Shown: positions 1 through 11,100 of the stretch, piece after piece
How the letters are laid out: each line of letters begins with the position of its first letter
Position numbering within the stretch: the stretch's first letter is position 1
NCBI RefSeq assembly: GCF_008085905.1
Contig: NZ_VSFF01000016.1
Location: 62,001 to 126,000 of the forward strand
DNA from: Actinomadura syzygii
GTDB lineage: Bacteria > Actinomycetota > Actinomycetes > Streptosporangiales > Streptosporangiaceae
Reading direction: 5' to 3'
DNA length: 64,000 bases
The notes under the pieces: model-generated
Told to the model about the DNA's origin: nothing
What the model saw: only the letters and a program-made list of their open reading frames with translations
The model's database searches: none
Made by a program: the position numbers and the translations under genes

Positions 1-1674
1 GAGTACGAGATGACGCAGCTCTTGGCGGCGATGAACCGCCCGGAGCTGTGCAACACCCTCCTGCTCTCCCCCGCCGGCAGCGGGAAGACCATGCTCGTCC
101 AGGGCGTCATGCGGCAGGACCGCGAGCGCCTCTACCTGGAGGTGGATCCCGCCCGCATGATCGCCGAGGCGGGCACCTCGGAGAACATGGCCTCGATGCT
201 CAAGGGCTTCTTCGATGAAGCCGAGGCGTTCGTCAAGGACGAGGGCCGGGAGCTGGTGCTGTTCATCGACGAGTTCCACCAGATCATCCAGCTCTCCGAC
301 GCGGCGGTCGAGGCGATCAAACCGGTGCTCGCGGCCTCCGGCGTCCGCGGCATCCGGGTCATCGCGGCGACGACGTACGAGGAGTTCCACCAGCACGTTT
401 CGCCGAACCAGCCACTGGTCGAGCGGCTCCAGCGCATCAACCTCGCTCCTCCCGACCAGGAGACGACGGTGATGATCCTCCAAGGTATGGCCGAGCGCTA
501 CGGCGTGGCCGACCAGTTCTACGACGATCACCTCTTCCGGATGATCTACGAGTACACCCAGCGGTACATGCCGGCGAACTCCCAACCCCGCAAGTCGATC
601 CTTGTGCTCGACTCGATGGTCGGCTGGCACCGGCACACCGGCCAGGCCATCGACCGGGATCTGCTGGCGGAGGTGCTCATGGAGTCACTCAACGTCAACG
701 TCGCCTTCCGGGTCGACGCGACGAAGATCAAAAAGCAGCTCGACAGCAAGGTCTACAGCCAGGACTTCGCGACCTCGGTCGTGGCCCGCCGATTGCAGCT
801 GTGCGTGGCCGATCTCAATGACAAGAGCCGGCCGGAAGCGTCGTTTCTGTTCACCGGAAGCACCGGTGTCGGCAAGACCGAGCTGGTCAAGCAACTGGCG
901 AAACTGCTCTTCGGCGACGACCAGCGCCATCTCATCAGGTTCGACATGACCGAGTTCGCTTCGCAGGACTCTTTCGCGACCTTCCGCTCGGAGCTGACCA
1001 AGCGGGTCTGGGACCTCTCCCACGCCGTCCTGCTCTTCGACGAGATCGAGAAGGCGCATGCGATGGTCACCCGCGTCCTGCTCCAAGTGCTCGACGACGG
1101 CCGGCTCTCCGACGACAACAACCGCGAGGTGAGCTTCCTCAACACCTACATCGTCCTCACGACCAACTCCGGCTCGGAGATCTTCCGAACGATCGGCGAC
1201 TACGAGGCCGACGACGACGGCTCGGGCAAGGCCCTGATCAAGTACGAGAAGCTCATCCGCGAGTCGATCAAGTCGACGACCGGGGGCAACCGCTTCCCGC
1301 CCGAGCTGCTCGGCCGCATCGACTCGATCGTGCCGTTCCAGCCGCTGTCGCTGCCGACGCAGCAGAAGATCGTCAAGGACAAGCTGCGGCAGCTCGTCCA
1401 CGAGGTCCTCGTCAAGCACAACGTGCGGGTCACCGTCGATGAGAAGGTCCTGCAGTACCTCATCGAGGACAAGGGCGACACCGACTCCGACGCCGGCGGC
1501 GCCCGCGCGGCCGTGGCGAAGATGACCGACGAGGTGACCACGGCGATCGCGGCGTTCGTCAACCACTATCCAGTCGAGCGACGGATCCGGATCGACATCG
1601 ACGGCGACCTGGTCAGCGATCACAAGAACCTGCTGACCTCGGACGCCCGTGTCGTCGTGTCCGCGATGCGATAG
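1..1674 (+). CDS. ClpA/ClpB-like double AAA+ ATPase (5' partial)
   Basis: The reading frame is open to the left edge, and an in-frame ATG at 10 lies inside a typical ClpA/B phrase (MTQLLAAMNR), so the true start is probably outside the window. Two AAA+ modules are visible: Walker A SPAGSGKT near residue 21 and Walker B LFIDEFHQ, then a second Walker A TGSTGVGKTEL near residue 282 with Walker B LLFDEIEKAH. The C-terminal part matches the Clp small domain. Known Clp ATPases are hexameric unfoldases or disaggregases. No ClpP-binding loop is obvious. The coiled-coil protein and the transfer ATPase follow on the same strand, which suggests (inference) remodelling of a transfer or replication complex. 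A second double AAA+ gene lies at 30821-32761. Confidence 0.85.
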   Translation, partial: EYEMTQLLAAMNRPELCNTLLLSPAGSGKTMLVQGVMRQDRERLYLEVDPARMIAEAGTSENMASMLKGFFDEAEAFVKDEGRELVLFIDEFHQIIQLSDAAVEAIKPVLAASGVRGIRVIAATTYEEFHQHVSPNQPLVERLQRINLAPPDQETTVMILQGMAERYGVADQFYDDHLFRMIYEYTQRYMPANSQPRKSILVLDSMVGWHRHTGQAIDRDLLAEVLMESLNVNVAFRVDATKIKKQLDSKVYSQDFATSVVARRLQLCVADLNDKSRPEASFLFTGSTGVGKTELVKQLAKLLFGDDQRHLIRFDMTEFASQDSFATFRSELTKRVWDLSHAVLLFDEIEKAHAMVTRVLLQVLDDGRLSDDNNREVSFLNTYIVLTTNSGSEIFRTIGDYEADDDGSGKALIKYEKLIRESIKSTTGGNRFPPELLGRIDSIVPFQPLSLPTQQKIVKDKLRQLVHEVLVKHNVRVTVDEKVLQYLIEDKGDTDSDAGGARAAVAKMTDEVTTAIAAFVNHYPVERRIRIDIDGDLVSDHKNLLTSDARVVVSAMR

Positions 1675-1724
1675 AGCACAGACCACCTCCCGATTGATCA
1701 TTTTTGACCATCCGAGCATTGCAA

Positions 1725-1739
1725 TGAATGGACAATAAT
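1725..1739 (+). promoter_or_regulatory. Candidate promoter-like motif (TGAATGGAC...ATAAT)
   Basis: This AT-rich island between the AAA+ gene and the coiled-coil gene holds TGAATGGAC followed closely by ATAAT, and TTTTGACC at 1702-1709 lies 18 nt before ATGGAC. It resembles the motifs at 29153-29172 and 38417-38436 but with one base less between the two boxes. It sits about 55 nt before the next start codon. Confidence 0.35.
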
Positions 1740-1793
1740 TAGCGCCGTTGCAAATAGGTCGATTTACTGCTGAATAGAGGGGATCGGCACATC

Positions 1794-3878
1794 ATGCGTA
1801 TTATGACAACGGCGGTGGAAGGCCGGAAGAAGGATCGGAAGAGGCGACCCGACGAGATGCTGGCCTCCGTGGTCCGCGAGACCGCGATCCCCGCCGCTGT
1901 CGAGCTGCTGCGGGGCAATGGGCGCTTCGAATTTCCCAGCGGCACCGCGTGGGTCATCCTCGTGCTCGCCGCCGAGACCCTCGGGGGCCTGAGCAAACGG
2001 CACGGCCGCGACGAGGCGAAGGGCTCGATCATCGAGCTCATCGAGTCCGATCAGATCCGCACGGTGGCCACGGCCGACATGCTCGCCGAAGAGATCTTCG
2101 GGATCATCCCGACGCCCGAGACACTCTCGCGAATGGAGGAGTACGGCCTGCTCACCGAGGCCGAGTACGCCTGGGCCGTGGTGTACCAGGAGGGCGGGCA
2201 CGACTTGCGCGTCGACCTGGTCGCGGGAGCGGACTTCGGCCAGGCGTGCGAGGTCGCCGTCGGCACGGTCAGCCTCAGGAACGCCGTCGGCGAGCAGGCA
2301 TGGGCAAACCACAGCGGTGAGGCCGCGCCGGACGATCAGGCGATGGCCGATGTCGCCGGCGTCGATTCCCCGGCGATGGACGCGGCCGACGCCCCCCGCG
2401 CCGGGTCTCATCCCAGGTCGGTCTTCGGCGACGACGAGGGCGATCCCCTCTTCGTCGACGTCCCGGAGGTCGACGCCGATGTCGACGCCGCTGCCGACGG
2501 GCCGGTGTTCTCCGATGTCGTCGACGAGGAGGGGACCGATGCGCTCGGCTTCGACCAGGACGGGCCCGTGTTCGACGACGAGCGCGTCGGCGAGTTCCTC
2601 GATGATGATGACGAGTACGGCGCGGGCGAAGGCCGTACCGACGACGAGGCCGGCGGCGGCGCGCTCGTCGCGGATCAGGACCAGGTACGGGCGACGATCG
2701 CGCGCCGGTTCCTCGGCGAGGACCTCGATCTCAACATCGGCCTTGATGAGTTCAACACCTCGTTCGGGATCGGGGCGCCGGTTGTTCAGATCGACGTGCC
2801 CGACGGTGCCAGCGACTGGCTCGGCGACCAGGTGGCGCGGCTGACCCGGCAGGCGAACGCGGATCTCGCGCGGGCGCACGAGGCCAGCCAGGCAGCCCTG
2901 CGGGAGAAGTACGTCAGCCTCATGTCCCTGCACGCCGAGCAGGTCATCCGGGACGTCGCCGTCGACCGCGCGGGCAGTAGGTACAAGGCCCTGCACGACC
3001 AGGCCGAGGTCGAGCACAACCAACGCCTGGCGAACAAGGAGGCCGTTGCCCATGCGCGGCGCAGGGAGATCGCCGAGGAATACAGGGAGGCCGCGGTCAA
3101 GGCCGGCCGCCAGGCCGCCCTGCAGGCCGAGGTCGGCTACGCCGAGCGGACCAGAGCCAGGATGCAGCGCGAGCAGGTCGACGCAGTGGCCGAGATCGAG
3201 CGGCTTGCCGAGAACACCTACTCCGACGTGCGGTGCCGGATCCTCGACGTCCGGCGCAAGGAAGCTGCTCTCAGGATGCAGATCGGCCAGACCCGGGTCA
3301 TGGAGCTCCTGTGTGAGCAGCAGGATGAGAACCGGGCGGTGGTGCAAGGACTCATGGCGTCCTGGTCGGCCCAGATCCAGCGGGTCATCGACGAGAACCG
3401 CAAGAACGACATCAGCCGGTCGGAAACGATGGCCGAGGAGCAGTCGCGCACCGACCGGGTCGCGCTCCTCCAGGAGCAGCAGCAGGCGGCCCTTGAGGCG
3501 ATGCGGACCGAGCATGCCGACCGCATCGGTCGGATGGAGGGTGAACTCGAGCGGACGCGTCAGGAGGCGATCGGGCAGCTACGCGCTCGTGACCAGCAAT
3601 GGCAACACTGCCTCGAATTCGAGAAGGGCCAGACCGACGCGCAGGCGGCGCGGGCGCGGGACCTGCTCGCGCAGATGCGTCATATGGGGACGGTGTTCCA
3701 GCAGCAGTACGACGCGCGGATCAACGATCTGAAGGCCGACCGGCAGGCCTACATCCATGATTTGGAACGATCCAATGCAATGCAGTCGCGGTGGAACAAG
3801 CTGCAGCATGCCCTGCTGCTGTCGATCGGACTGCTCATGTTCATCGCCGGGATCATCGGCGGCGCGCTCTGGTTCTGA
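1794..3878 (+). CDS. Large coiled-coil protein with C-terminal membrane anchor
   Basis: 694 residues, family not recognised. The first ~150 residues look globular. Residues ~180-290 are rich in Asp/Glu and low in complexity. From about 340 to 660 there is a long, charged, heptad-like region rich in Ala, Glu, Gln and Arg that should form an extended coiled coil. The last ~22 residues are hydrophobic (LLLSIGLLMFIAGIIGG), a tail anchor or single membrane span. The start at 1794 has GAGGGG 10 nt upstream; ATG 1803 is an alternative. Its place between a Clp-like ATPase and the VirD4-like ATPase suggests a structural or tethering part of the transfer machinery, but this is inference from context only. 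Confidence 0.7.
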   Translation: MRIMTTAVEGRKKDRKRRPDEMLASVVRETAIPAAVELLRGNGRFEFPSGTAWVILVLAAETLGGLSKRHGRDEAKGSIIELIESDQIRTVATADMLAEEIFGIIPTPETLSRMEEYGLLTEAEYAWAVVYQEGGHDLRVDLVAGADFGQACEVAVGTVSLRNAVGEQAWANHSGEAAPDDQAMADVAGVDSPAMDAADAPRAGSHPRSVFGDDEGDPLFVDVPEVDADVDAAADGPVFSDVVDEEGTDALGFDQDGPVFDDERVGEFLDDDDEYGAGEGRTDDEAGGGALVADQDQVRATIARRFLGEDLDLNIGLDEFNTSFGIGAPVVQIDVPDGASDWLGDQVARLTRQANADLARAHEASQAALREKYVSLMSLHAEQVIRDVAVDRAGSRYKALHDQAEVEHNQRLANKEAVAHARRREIAEEYREAAVKAGRQAALQAEVGYAERTRARMQREQVDAVAEIERLAENTYSDVRCRILDVRRKEAALRMQIGQTRVMELLCEQQDENRAVVQGLMASWSAQIQRVIDENRKNDISRSETMAEEQSRTDRVALLQEQQQAALEAMRTEHADRIGRMEGELERTRQEAIGQLRARDQQWQHCLEFEKGQTDAQAARARDLLAQMRHMGTVFQQQYDARINDLKADRQAYIHDLERSNAMQSRWNKLQHALLLSIGLLMFIAGIIGGALWF

Positions 3879-3994
3879 GCCGCGGCCGCACACGACCACA
3901 AGCGCGGAGGCGACGCTATCGGCGGTGCAGAGCCGGGCGCGGGGGCATCCCCTGCTCCGTCGTCGTCTGAGGGGAACAGACGCAGGAGTCAACG

Positions 3995-6900
3995 ATGGCA
4001 TGGGGTAAACGGAAAGCGAGCCGGCCGGCGGCCAGCAGTTGGGACAAGATCTCGGCGCGCGAGCCGGGGCAGACACTGTCGAACCGGGATGTCCACGAGG
4101 GACAACAGCTCGACCGGGGGCAAATCGAGGCGAAGAGGTCCAAGACGCCCGCGGTCGTCACCGCTCTGGTCGTTGGCGTGCTCGTCATGCTCGTCGTGTG
4201 GATCCTCTCCTCGGTCATCGCCTTGGCGGCCCTCAAGCTCGGGTCGGCGGTCGGCCAGTTCGGCGCCGGTGGTCGGCCCTACTACGCCGAGTCGACGCGG
4301 ACGGTGGACGGCGGCGGGGTCGAGAAGTGCTACCAGGCGCTGGACTCCAACGGACAGCCGGGCGGCACGTGCTACCCCAAAGCCGATGACGTGCCGGTGC
4401 CGAAGTGGCACAAGAGCGGGAAGGGCGGTGCCGACAGCGCGAAGACGCCTGGAGCGACGGCGAGTCTCGGCGAGCAGCTCGCCGCGGTCACCGCGGTCAA
4501 GCTGGTGTTCTCGCTCGGGGCCGGGCTGCTCAGCGGCGTCGTCGTCGGCACCTGGATGTCCAGGCGCATCGACGCGGCCAACCTGATGCACGACACCTCC
4601 GACATCAACCAGTACGACAACGACCAGCACATCGCCCTGCCCGAGGAGATCCAACGCACCTACGACTGGTTCCCCGACGCCGGAGCCCATTCGAGCGTCG
4701 AAGTCTCCTCGATGATCAGCCACATGATGCTCCAGAACACGGGGCTGAAGAAGATCGAGGTCTCCCGCCGGGCCGAGGCCGACATCGTCGACGAGGACGG
4801 CGCCCCCCTCTACTACAAGGGCGAGATCCTCGACGACGAGGAGGGCGGCCCGCTCACCGACACGCTGCCCCTGGTCGATGAGAAGTTCGGCGACGAGCTC
4901 TTCGAGGCCTCCGGGCTGCCCGACGACAAGGCGCTGCGCAAGAAGTACTCGACTGCGGTGATCCCGTACAACGGCGAGGGCAAGGACCGCGGCAAGCTCG
5001 GCCGGTTCACGACCGTCAAAGATCTCCTCAACCACGACTGGGAGCTGCCGGCCTATGAGGTCCAGCGCCCGGCCGGGGCCTACATCGTCGACACCGCTCC
5101 GGTGAACACGATGGTGCTCGCCATCACCCGTGCGGGCAAGGGCCAGACCTACATCGAGCCGATGCTGGACATGTGGTCCCGCGAGAAGAAGCCGTCCAAC
5201 ATGGTCATCAACGACCCCAAGGGCGAGCTGCTGGTCAAGAACTACATCCCCATGGTCACGCGCGGGTTCGAGCCGGTGCAGTTCAACCTGATCAACGCGA
5301 TGAAGACCGACATCTACAACCCGCTGGGCATGGCCGCGGACGCTGCACGCGAAGGCAATTCGACCAAATGCGCGCTCTACGTCGAGAACATCGCGGACGT
5401 GTTCTTCCCGCTCGACGGCGGCGAGGACCCCGTCTGGCCGAATGCCGCCAACAACGCCTTCAAACGCGCCGCCTACGGCCTCATCGACTTCTACCTCGAG
5501 GAGGAACGCGAGCTGCGCGAGCACGCGGCGACGACCGGCATGGAGCCGGAGACGCTGGAGAACAAGCTCGACGACATGTGGGGCAAGGTCACGCTCTACA
5601 ACTGCTACCAGCTGTTCGTCCAGCTCACCTCCAAAAAGGTCAAGAACCCCGAGGCGGAACTGGACAGGCGGGTCAAGGCCGGCGAGTTCGAGGGCGACGA
5701 GGACCGGCTGGCCGAGGAAGCCCAGGAGGCCACGAGCCAGGCGTTCCTGTGGGAGGGCAAGGCCGAGCAGGACATGCTGACCCTGTACTTCAACGCCACC
5801 GAGGCGCTGCCGACGAACACGATGCGCACGCTCATCGGCAACGCCAACAACGCGCTGCGCGCCATGGCCGGGGCCGAGAAGATGCTCGCCTCGGTCTACG
5901 GCATCGCGATCACGGCGATGTCGTTCTTCACCGACCCGACGATCTCGACCCTGACCTCGGGCAAGCCGAGTCAGAACACCGATCTGGCCGGTCTGTCGTT
6001 CCCCCGTCGGCTCGGCGTGCGGTTCTCACAGAACTACCTCAAGCGCGACAACCTCATCGGCCAGCAGGCCGTGTGGTCGGCCTACGCCGATCCGATGTTC
6101 ACCCAGGACCTGGGCGAGGACTTCGGGCACGCCGAGATCGTCGGCCGCGAGGGCTGGGCGAGGTACAACTTCAAGGGGATCTTCCCCACCGACCAGGCGT
6201 GGCTCAAGCTCGAACTGGTCAACCCGCAGTCGAAGATGCTCGTGCGCACCTTCTACTTCCACTTCCGCAAGAACTACCAGCTCTCGCTCAATGGCAGGCA
6301 TTTCGTCGTCGAGCCGGTCACGGGCAAGAAGATCGTCAAGAAGGGCGTCATCCGCGAGCTGCGGCCGGTGCGCGAAGACGGCGCCCGGGACGGGAGGATC
6401 ACGGCGTTCAAGCCCGCCGACACCCTCTACCCGCAGGCGCGGCTGAACCTCAGCACGACCGGCGCCCCGCCGGAGAGGGCCATGGGCCAGACGCGGGCGA
6501 TCACGCAGACGATGGTGCACTACTGCGAGTCGCCGAAGGCCGTCTTCCTGGTGACGCCCCCGCACCTGATGAAGTACGCCAAGCTCATCCTCATCCTGGT
6601 CAAACAGCTCGTCGACATCAGCTTCGACCAGTCGTACATGACCAAGAACAACCAAAAGCCGCTGTACCGGACGCGGTTCATGCTCGATGAGCTCGGCAAC
6701 CTGCAGTCCGAGGGCAACGGCATCTCCGGCCTGGAGACGATGCTGTCGATCGGCCTGGGCCAGGAGCAGCAGTTCACGCTCATCCTGCAGACGCTGCAGC
6801 AGCTGCGCGACGTCTACGGCGAGAGCGTCGACAAGATCGTCCAGAGCAACGTCTCCAACATCGTGTTCCTCAAGTCCACCGACGACTCGATGATCGAGAC

Positions 6901-7999
6901 GCTGGAGAAGATGAGCGGCACGACGCACAAGTCCTACATCGACTCCAAGCAGATCAGCCGGGACCTCGACAAGGTCATCGGCGGCCGGACCGAGGGCCGG
7001 GTCACCTACACGATGAACACCAGAGAGGAGCCGCTGATCAAGTACAACGACATGTACTACATCGGGGAGCGCAACTCGATCGTGTTTCGTGCCGGTGACG
7101 CGCCGGTGTGGAACCGCAACGAGACGATCCTGCCGATGTCGTGGCGGCTGTTGAAGAACACGATCGTCCACCCTGGCCACGACTACTCGCTGCAGACGAT
7201 CCCGACGCTGTCCTCGGCGATGGACTTCGACGTGCGGATGAACCAGCCGGACTTTCGGAAGATGCTCGACAAGCGCATGCGGCAGGCGTTCAAGGCCGCC
7301 GGCGCCAAGCAGCAGTACCAGAACACCTATGGCTACGCCGATATCGACATCGAGCGCCTGGATCCCGACGTCTACTCCGACGAGGTCATGGAGATCGTGC
7401 AGATGATGGTCAACCTGGAGGCGGGCCGCGATCCCCGTACCACGGTCGAGGCCGACGCCGACGACCTCGAAGCGGCGATGATCTTCGACGAGGACCAGGT
7501 CGTCGACAACATCGAGGTCGCCGCCGAGGTCGCCGCGCGGGAGGCGGTGGCGGCGAAGCGCGCCGAGAAGATCTACGCCGAGGGCACGATCAGCAAGGAC
7601 ATGCTCCTTACCCCCGACGGCACGGCCAAGCTCAAGAGCCTGGACCGGCAGATCGCCGAGGCCTACAAGTCGTGCTTGAGCGACATCGCCGCCGACCGGC
7701 AGCACTTCTCGGTCGGTGGGGACGACCAGGTGCGCAGCGCCGACGGCTCGCGGGCCTACATCACGCCCCAGCACTCCCAGGCCTACCGGGACGCGGCGGC
7801 CAAGCTCAACGGTTCGATCGGCGACGAGGGCTCGCGGGTCTGGGCCGAGGAGGACCTGACGGCAGACGACCTCACGTCGCTGGAGACTGTGACGGTCCAC
7901 GCCGACTTCTACCAGTACCTGGCCTCGCTGCCGAGTTGGGAGCACCTGGCCGCGGGCGCCTTCGACCGGGCGATGGCGGTGGAGATGAACAACGGCTGA
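3995..7999 (+). CDS. VirD4/TraG-type conjugative coupling ATPase
   Basis: 1334 residues. The N-terminus has a membrane span near residues 50-80 (VVTALVVGVLVMLVVWILSS) and a second hydrophobic stretch near 165-190. A P-loop AITRAGKGQTYIEP lies near residue 377, followed by VINDPKGEL, the usual VirD4/TraG sequence in which DPKGE couples to the nucleotide site. A Walker B-like MLDELGNL is near residue 894, followed by a Gln-rich helix (FTLILQTLQQL) as in this family. Coupling proteins recruit the DNA-relaxase complex to a type IV secretion channel and pump DNA. Typical members are 500-700 residues, and here over 500 residues separate Walker A from Walker B, so a large insertion is present. An AGGAG site lies 7 nt before the ATG. 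No VirB4 or relaxase is seen in the window. Confidence 0.85.
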   Translation: MAWGKRKASRPAASSWDKISAREPGQTLSNRDVHEGQQLDRGQIEAKRSKTPAVVTALVVGVLVMLVVWILSSVIALAALKLGSAVGQFGAGGRPYYAESTRTVDGGGVEKCYQALDSNGQPGGTCYPKADDVPVPKWHKSGKGGADSAKTPGATASLGEQLAAVTAVKLVFSLGAGLLSGVVVGTWMSRRIDAANLMHDTSDINQYDNDQHIALPEEIQRTYDWFPDAGAHSSVEVSSMISHMMLQNTGLKKIEVSRRAEADIVDEDGAPLYYKGEILDDEEGGPLTDTLPLVDEKFGDELFEASGLPDDKALRKKYSTAVIPYNGEGKDRGKLGRFTTVKDLLNHDWELPAYEVQRPAGAYIVDTAPVNTMVLAITRAGKGQTYIEPMLDMWSREKKPSNMVINDPKGELLVKNYIPMVTRGFEPVQFNLINAMKTDIYNPLGMAADAAREGNSTKCALYVENIADVFFPLDGGEDPVWPNAANNAFKRAAYGLIDFYLEEERELREHAATTGMEPETLENKLDDMWGKVTLYNCYQLFVQLTSKKVKNPEAELDRRVKAGEFEGDEDRLAEEAQEATSQAFLWEGKAEQDMLTLYFNATEALPTNTMRTLIGNANNALRAMAGAEKMLASVYGIAITAMSFFTDPTISTLTSGKPSQNTDLAGLSFPRRLGVRFSQNYLKRDNLIGQQAVWSAYADPMFTQDLGEDFGHAEIVGREGWARYNFKGIFPTDQAWLKLELVNPQSKMLVRTFYFHFRKNYQLSLNGRHFVVEPVTGKKIVKKGVIRELRPVREDGARDGRITAFKPADTLYPQARLNLSTTGAPPERAMGQTRAITQTMVHYCESPKAVFLVTPPHLMKYAKLILILVKQLVDISFDQSYMTKNNQKPLYRTRFMLDELGNLQSEGNGISGLETMLSIGLGQEQQFTLILQTLQQLRDVYGESVDKIVQSNVSNIVFLKSTDDSMIETLEKMSGTTHKSYIDSKQISRDLDKVIGGRTEGRVTYTMNTREEPLIKYNDMYYIGERNSIVFRAGDAPVWNRNETILPMSWRLLKNTIVHPGHDYSLQTIPTLSSAMDFDVRMNQPDFRKMLDKRMRQAFKAAGAKQQYQNTYGYADIDIERLDPDVYSDEVMEIVQMMVNLEAGRDPRTTVEADADDLEAAMIFDEDQVVDNIEVAAEVAAREAVAAKRAEKIYAEGTISKDMLLTPDGTAKLKSLDRQIAEAYKSCLSDIAADRQHFSVGGDDQVRSADGSRAYITPQHSQAYRDAAAKLNGSIGDEGSRVWAEEDLTADDLTSLETVTVHADFYQYLASLPSWEHLAAGAFDRAMAVEMNNG

Positions 8000-8099
8000 G
8001 GCCGACAAGGCCGCAATAGCCAGTCGCGGGTCCGACCGAAGCCCTGAGACAAGCCCCGCACTCTTATCTGATTACCATTTCTCCTCCATCTGAAATAGT

Positions 8100-8155
8100 G
8101 ATGTATCGTCTATGTACAGCTATGCGCCCGATCACTCGGATGGGGGCGATACATC
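8100..8155 (+). promoter_or_regulatory. Inverted repeat spanning the leader of the RNA polymerase gene
   Basis: GATGTATCG at 8100-8108 and CGATACATC at 8147-8155 are perfect 9-bp inverted copies 38 nt apart. The second copy ends directly before the GTG start at 8156 and covers the gap between the weak GGGGG ribosome site and the start codon. In RNA this would pair and could hide the start; in DNA it could be an operator. The upstream stretch 8060-8120 is the AT-rich part of this gap and probably holds the promoter, but I cannot place -35/-10 boxes. Confidence 0.5.
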
Positions 8156-11100
8156 GTGAAGACGGCTCATGGACTGCGGCGATACCTCTACGAGTACATC
8201 GTCCACGACGCGATTCGGCAGGCTAGGGAGGCGACAGGGTCGATCATTCCGATCTCGCAGGCCAAGCTCATCCGCCGCCGCATCGACGAGCACCTCGCCG
8301 AGGAGAAGACGTCTCTGGCGGACCCGTCACTGTCGATCCCGCCGTTCCTGACCGCGCTCGACCGGGCGCTGGCCGAGACGGTTCCGGGCGCGCAGCCGCT
8401 GTTCGGCGACCATTCGGGCGGCGATCCGAACTACCAGCGGCTTCAGGCGAGGTTCATGCACCAGGTCGGTCTCGGCCCAGGGGCCTCGGCCTCACCCGCG
8501 CTGCCGATCAGTCCCTACGATCCCGCATGGTCCGCGCGGGCGACGGTCAAGCAGGCCGGGACGGCGCTGACTTACGCCGCCGATGACACCATCACGCGAG
8601 TCGCCGCCGGCGAGACCGAGAGGCTCTCGGCCCCCGAGTGCGGGTCGATGATGCTGTGGAGGCTTGACGGCGACGGCAAGGCCATCGAAGCCGGCCAGGC
8701 GATGACCGACGAGGACGTTTGCGGTTTGACCGCGCTCATGGACAAGATGAGCGCCAGCGAGTACCAGCAGGTCCGCGAGTGGGTCATCGACGGCGGGCGC
8801 GACCCTCGCACCGGCCGGATCGACCGCAACCGCTTCATGACGCCGGCGGCCCTGGCCCGGTCCGTGGCGATGCTCGGAGAGCTGCAGTCCCAGGGCATCG
8901 GCTACGAGGTGCTGCGGGACCAGAACCCCGGCCAGATCAAGGCCCGGATCTCCGGCACGGGCATGGAGGTCCGGCTGACCGAGTCGCGGGAGCGCGAGGA
9001 CTACGCCGGGGCCCGGATCTACGACGACGGCATGGTGGTGCGGTACTCGACCAACCACAAGATCGGCCAGGGGCGGACCGCCGTCTACTCCCCCACCCCG
9101 GCCGAGGCCGTGGACTTGTTGCGATTCGCGCAGGGCCGGGTGATCGAGCGTCAGGACCAGCCTGGGGTGACGGTGGGCGCGCTCGGCAGCACGCACACCG
9201 AGATGGTGCGGAAGGGCCGCGGCGGTCCCAGCGAGCCGACCGACATCCAGGACAGCTACCACGTCGGCAAGGTGTCGATGTTCGCCGTCAAGGACTACCG
9301 GGTACCCGGTGGGCGCCGTCGCGAGGGCTCGAAGGTCATGCTCCGCCGGGACGCCACCGACCGGGGGCTGCCGGAGTACTTCGTCGACGCCGAACCAGCC
9401 GAGAAGTACCTCATGGACGCTGTGAGCAGCGCCCGGGAGAACCTGGCCGCCGCGCTCGATGTCGAGGGCCTCATGGGTTACTACGACGAGCGGCGCGCTG
9501 CTGTGTCGGCCGATGCCGCCGGAGCGCCCGTCGAGCCCGACCCGCCGAGGTTCTCCTCCGACGCCGAGGTCGCTGCGATCCAGCGCTCCTACTGGGACGT
9601 CCTCATCGGCCGCAAGAGCCGCCTGCTGCGCCCCGGCGCGACCGAGGAGATGTACGCCGAACGCCTGGGCGCCATCGGCGAACTCCAGGCCGAGGGGGCC
9701 GGCATCGAGACCGATCTCGGCAACCTCGTCTACGCCGGCAGCGCGGCCGACAAGATCCGGGCGCACGCCGAGGACGTCCTGGACGAGATGGTCGGGACGT
9801 GGGAGCCGCAGTTCCGCGAGGTCGACGGCGAGTTCGTCGAGCAGCGCTTCGACCCGGTGCGGGTCGCCAAGCACATGTCGAGCCCGACGGGCCAGTGGTC
9901 GAACCTGGACAACCTCGCCTCCGCGCTGCGGCGGGCCGAGGTCGACCCGGCCGAGATGATGGGGGCCGGGTTCCAGTCGAACCGGTTCAAAGACCGCCTC
10001 ATCCGATTCGATCCCGCCACCGCCGTTGCGATCGATACCCACGCCTCGGACTTCATCCGCCGCATCGGCGGATGCGTGCGGGCGAGCATCGAGCGCAACG
10101 CCGCCGAGGTCACCGGTATCTTCATCGACGATCGGGGCGTCATCGGCTGGAACGCCGAGAAGGTCCACCGCGACGGTTCGGTGACCGAGGCGTCCGGCGA
10201 GATCGGCCAGGTCTTCGACGTCGGCGAGCACGGCGAGATTGTCACCCGGTTCGCCAGCGGCGAGAACGCGCTCATCGTCCCCGGCTATGAAGCACGGATC
10301 GCCGCCCAGGCCATCGGCGAGACCAAGACGGTCGAGGAGCGCACGCTGCTGCGCGGCTACGAGCAGGCGATGACCGAGCGGATCGAGTATCAGCTCGCCG
10401 GCGACCTGCTGTCGGGGCGCAGCGAGGTCGGCGAAGGCGCTTCCCTCAACGGCGTGTACTCCCAGCTCTACGGCACCAAGCACCCGGTCGACTTCATCGA
10501 GCACAACCTCCTCTACGACGTCGACGCCCTCGATGCCGGGGGGCGGATCGACCCGTGGACGGCGTCGATCCTGGCCACCGAGGCCAAGCGGGTGCGCTAC
10601 TCCAACGACATCAAGGCAGGGTCGACGGTCTACGCCGAGCACCGAGCGCAGTCGCAGCAGGCCGACCCGGCCGATGACAACCACTTCGACGCCTGGAAGC
10701 TCACCGGCGGACGGAACATGACCGTGCTCACGGGCACGGACCAGAACGGCCGCCGGGCCCCGGCCGGGTACTTCGACCCGGTGATGACCGGCGGCGCGAC
10801 CAACCAGGGCATCGTCCGCTACCTCACCGCCGACGCCCAGGTCGGCCCGGACGGGCGGGTCACCCCCGGCGACCCGGGCACCGTGACAGGCTCCCGGGCA
10901 CCGCTCATGGGGCGCGCGGAACTGGAGACCCTGCGGTTCGACCCCTTCGACCGGCAGCAGATGACGGCGTCGACGCTCATGCAGTCCTCGTCGATCACCA
11001 CGCCGACGGGCACCGCGATGATGACCTTCGGCGGCTGGACGGCCGACGACCCCATCGTGGTGTCCCGCGAGTTCGCCGAGGCCAACCGGATCCGCGGCGC

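Noticed and set aside
1764..3515. Long open frame on the minus strand opposite the coiled-coil gene
   Set aside because: It is the shadow of a high-GC gene on the plus strand; its composition is Leu/Asp/Val/Arg-rich with no motif.
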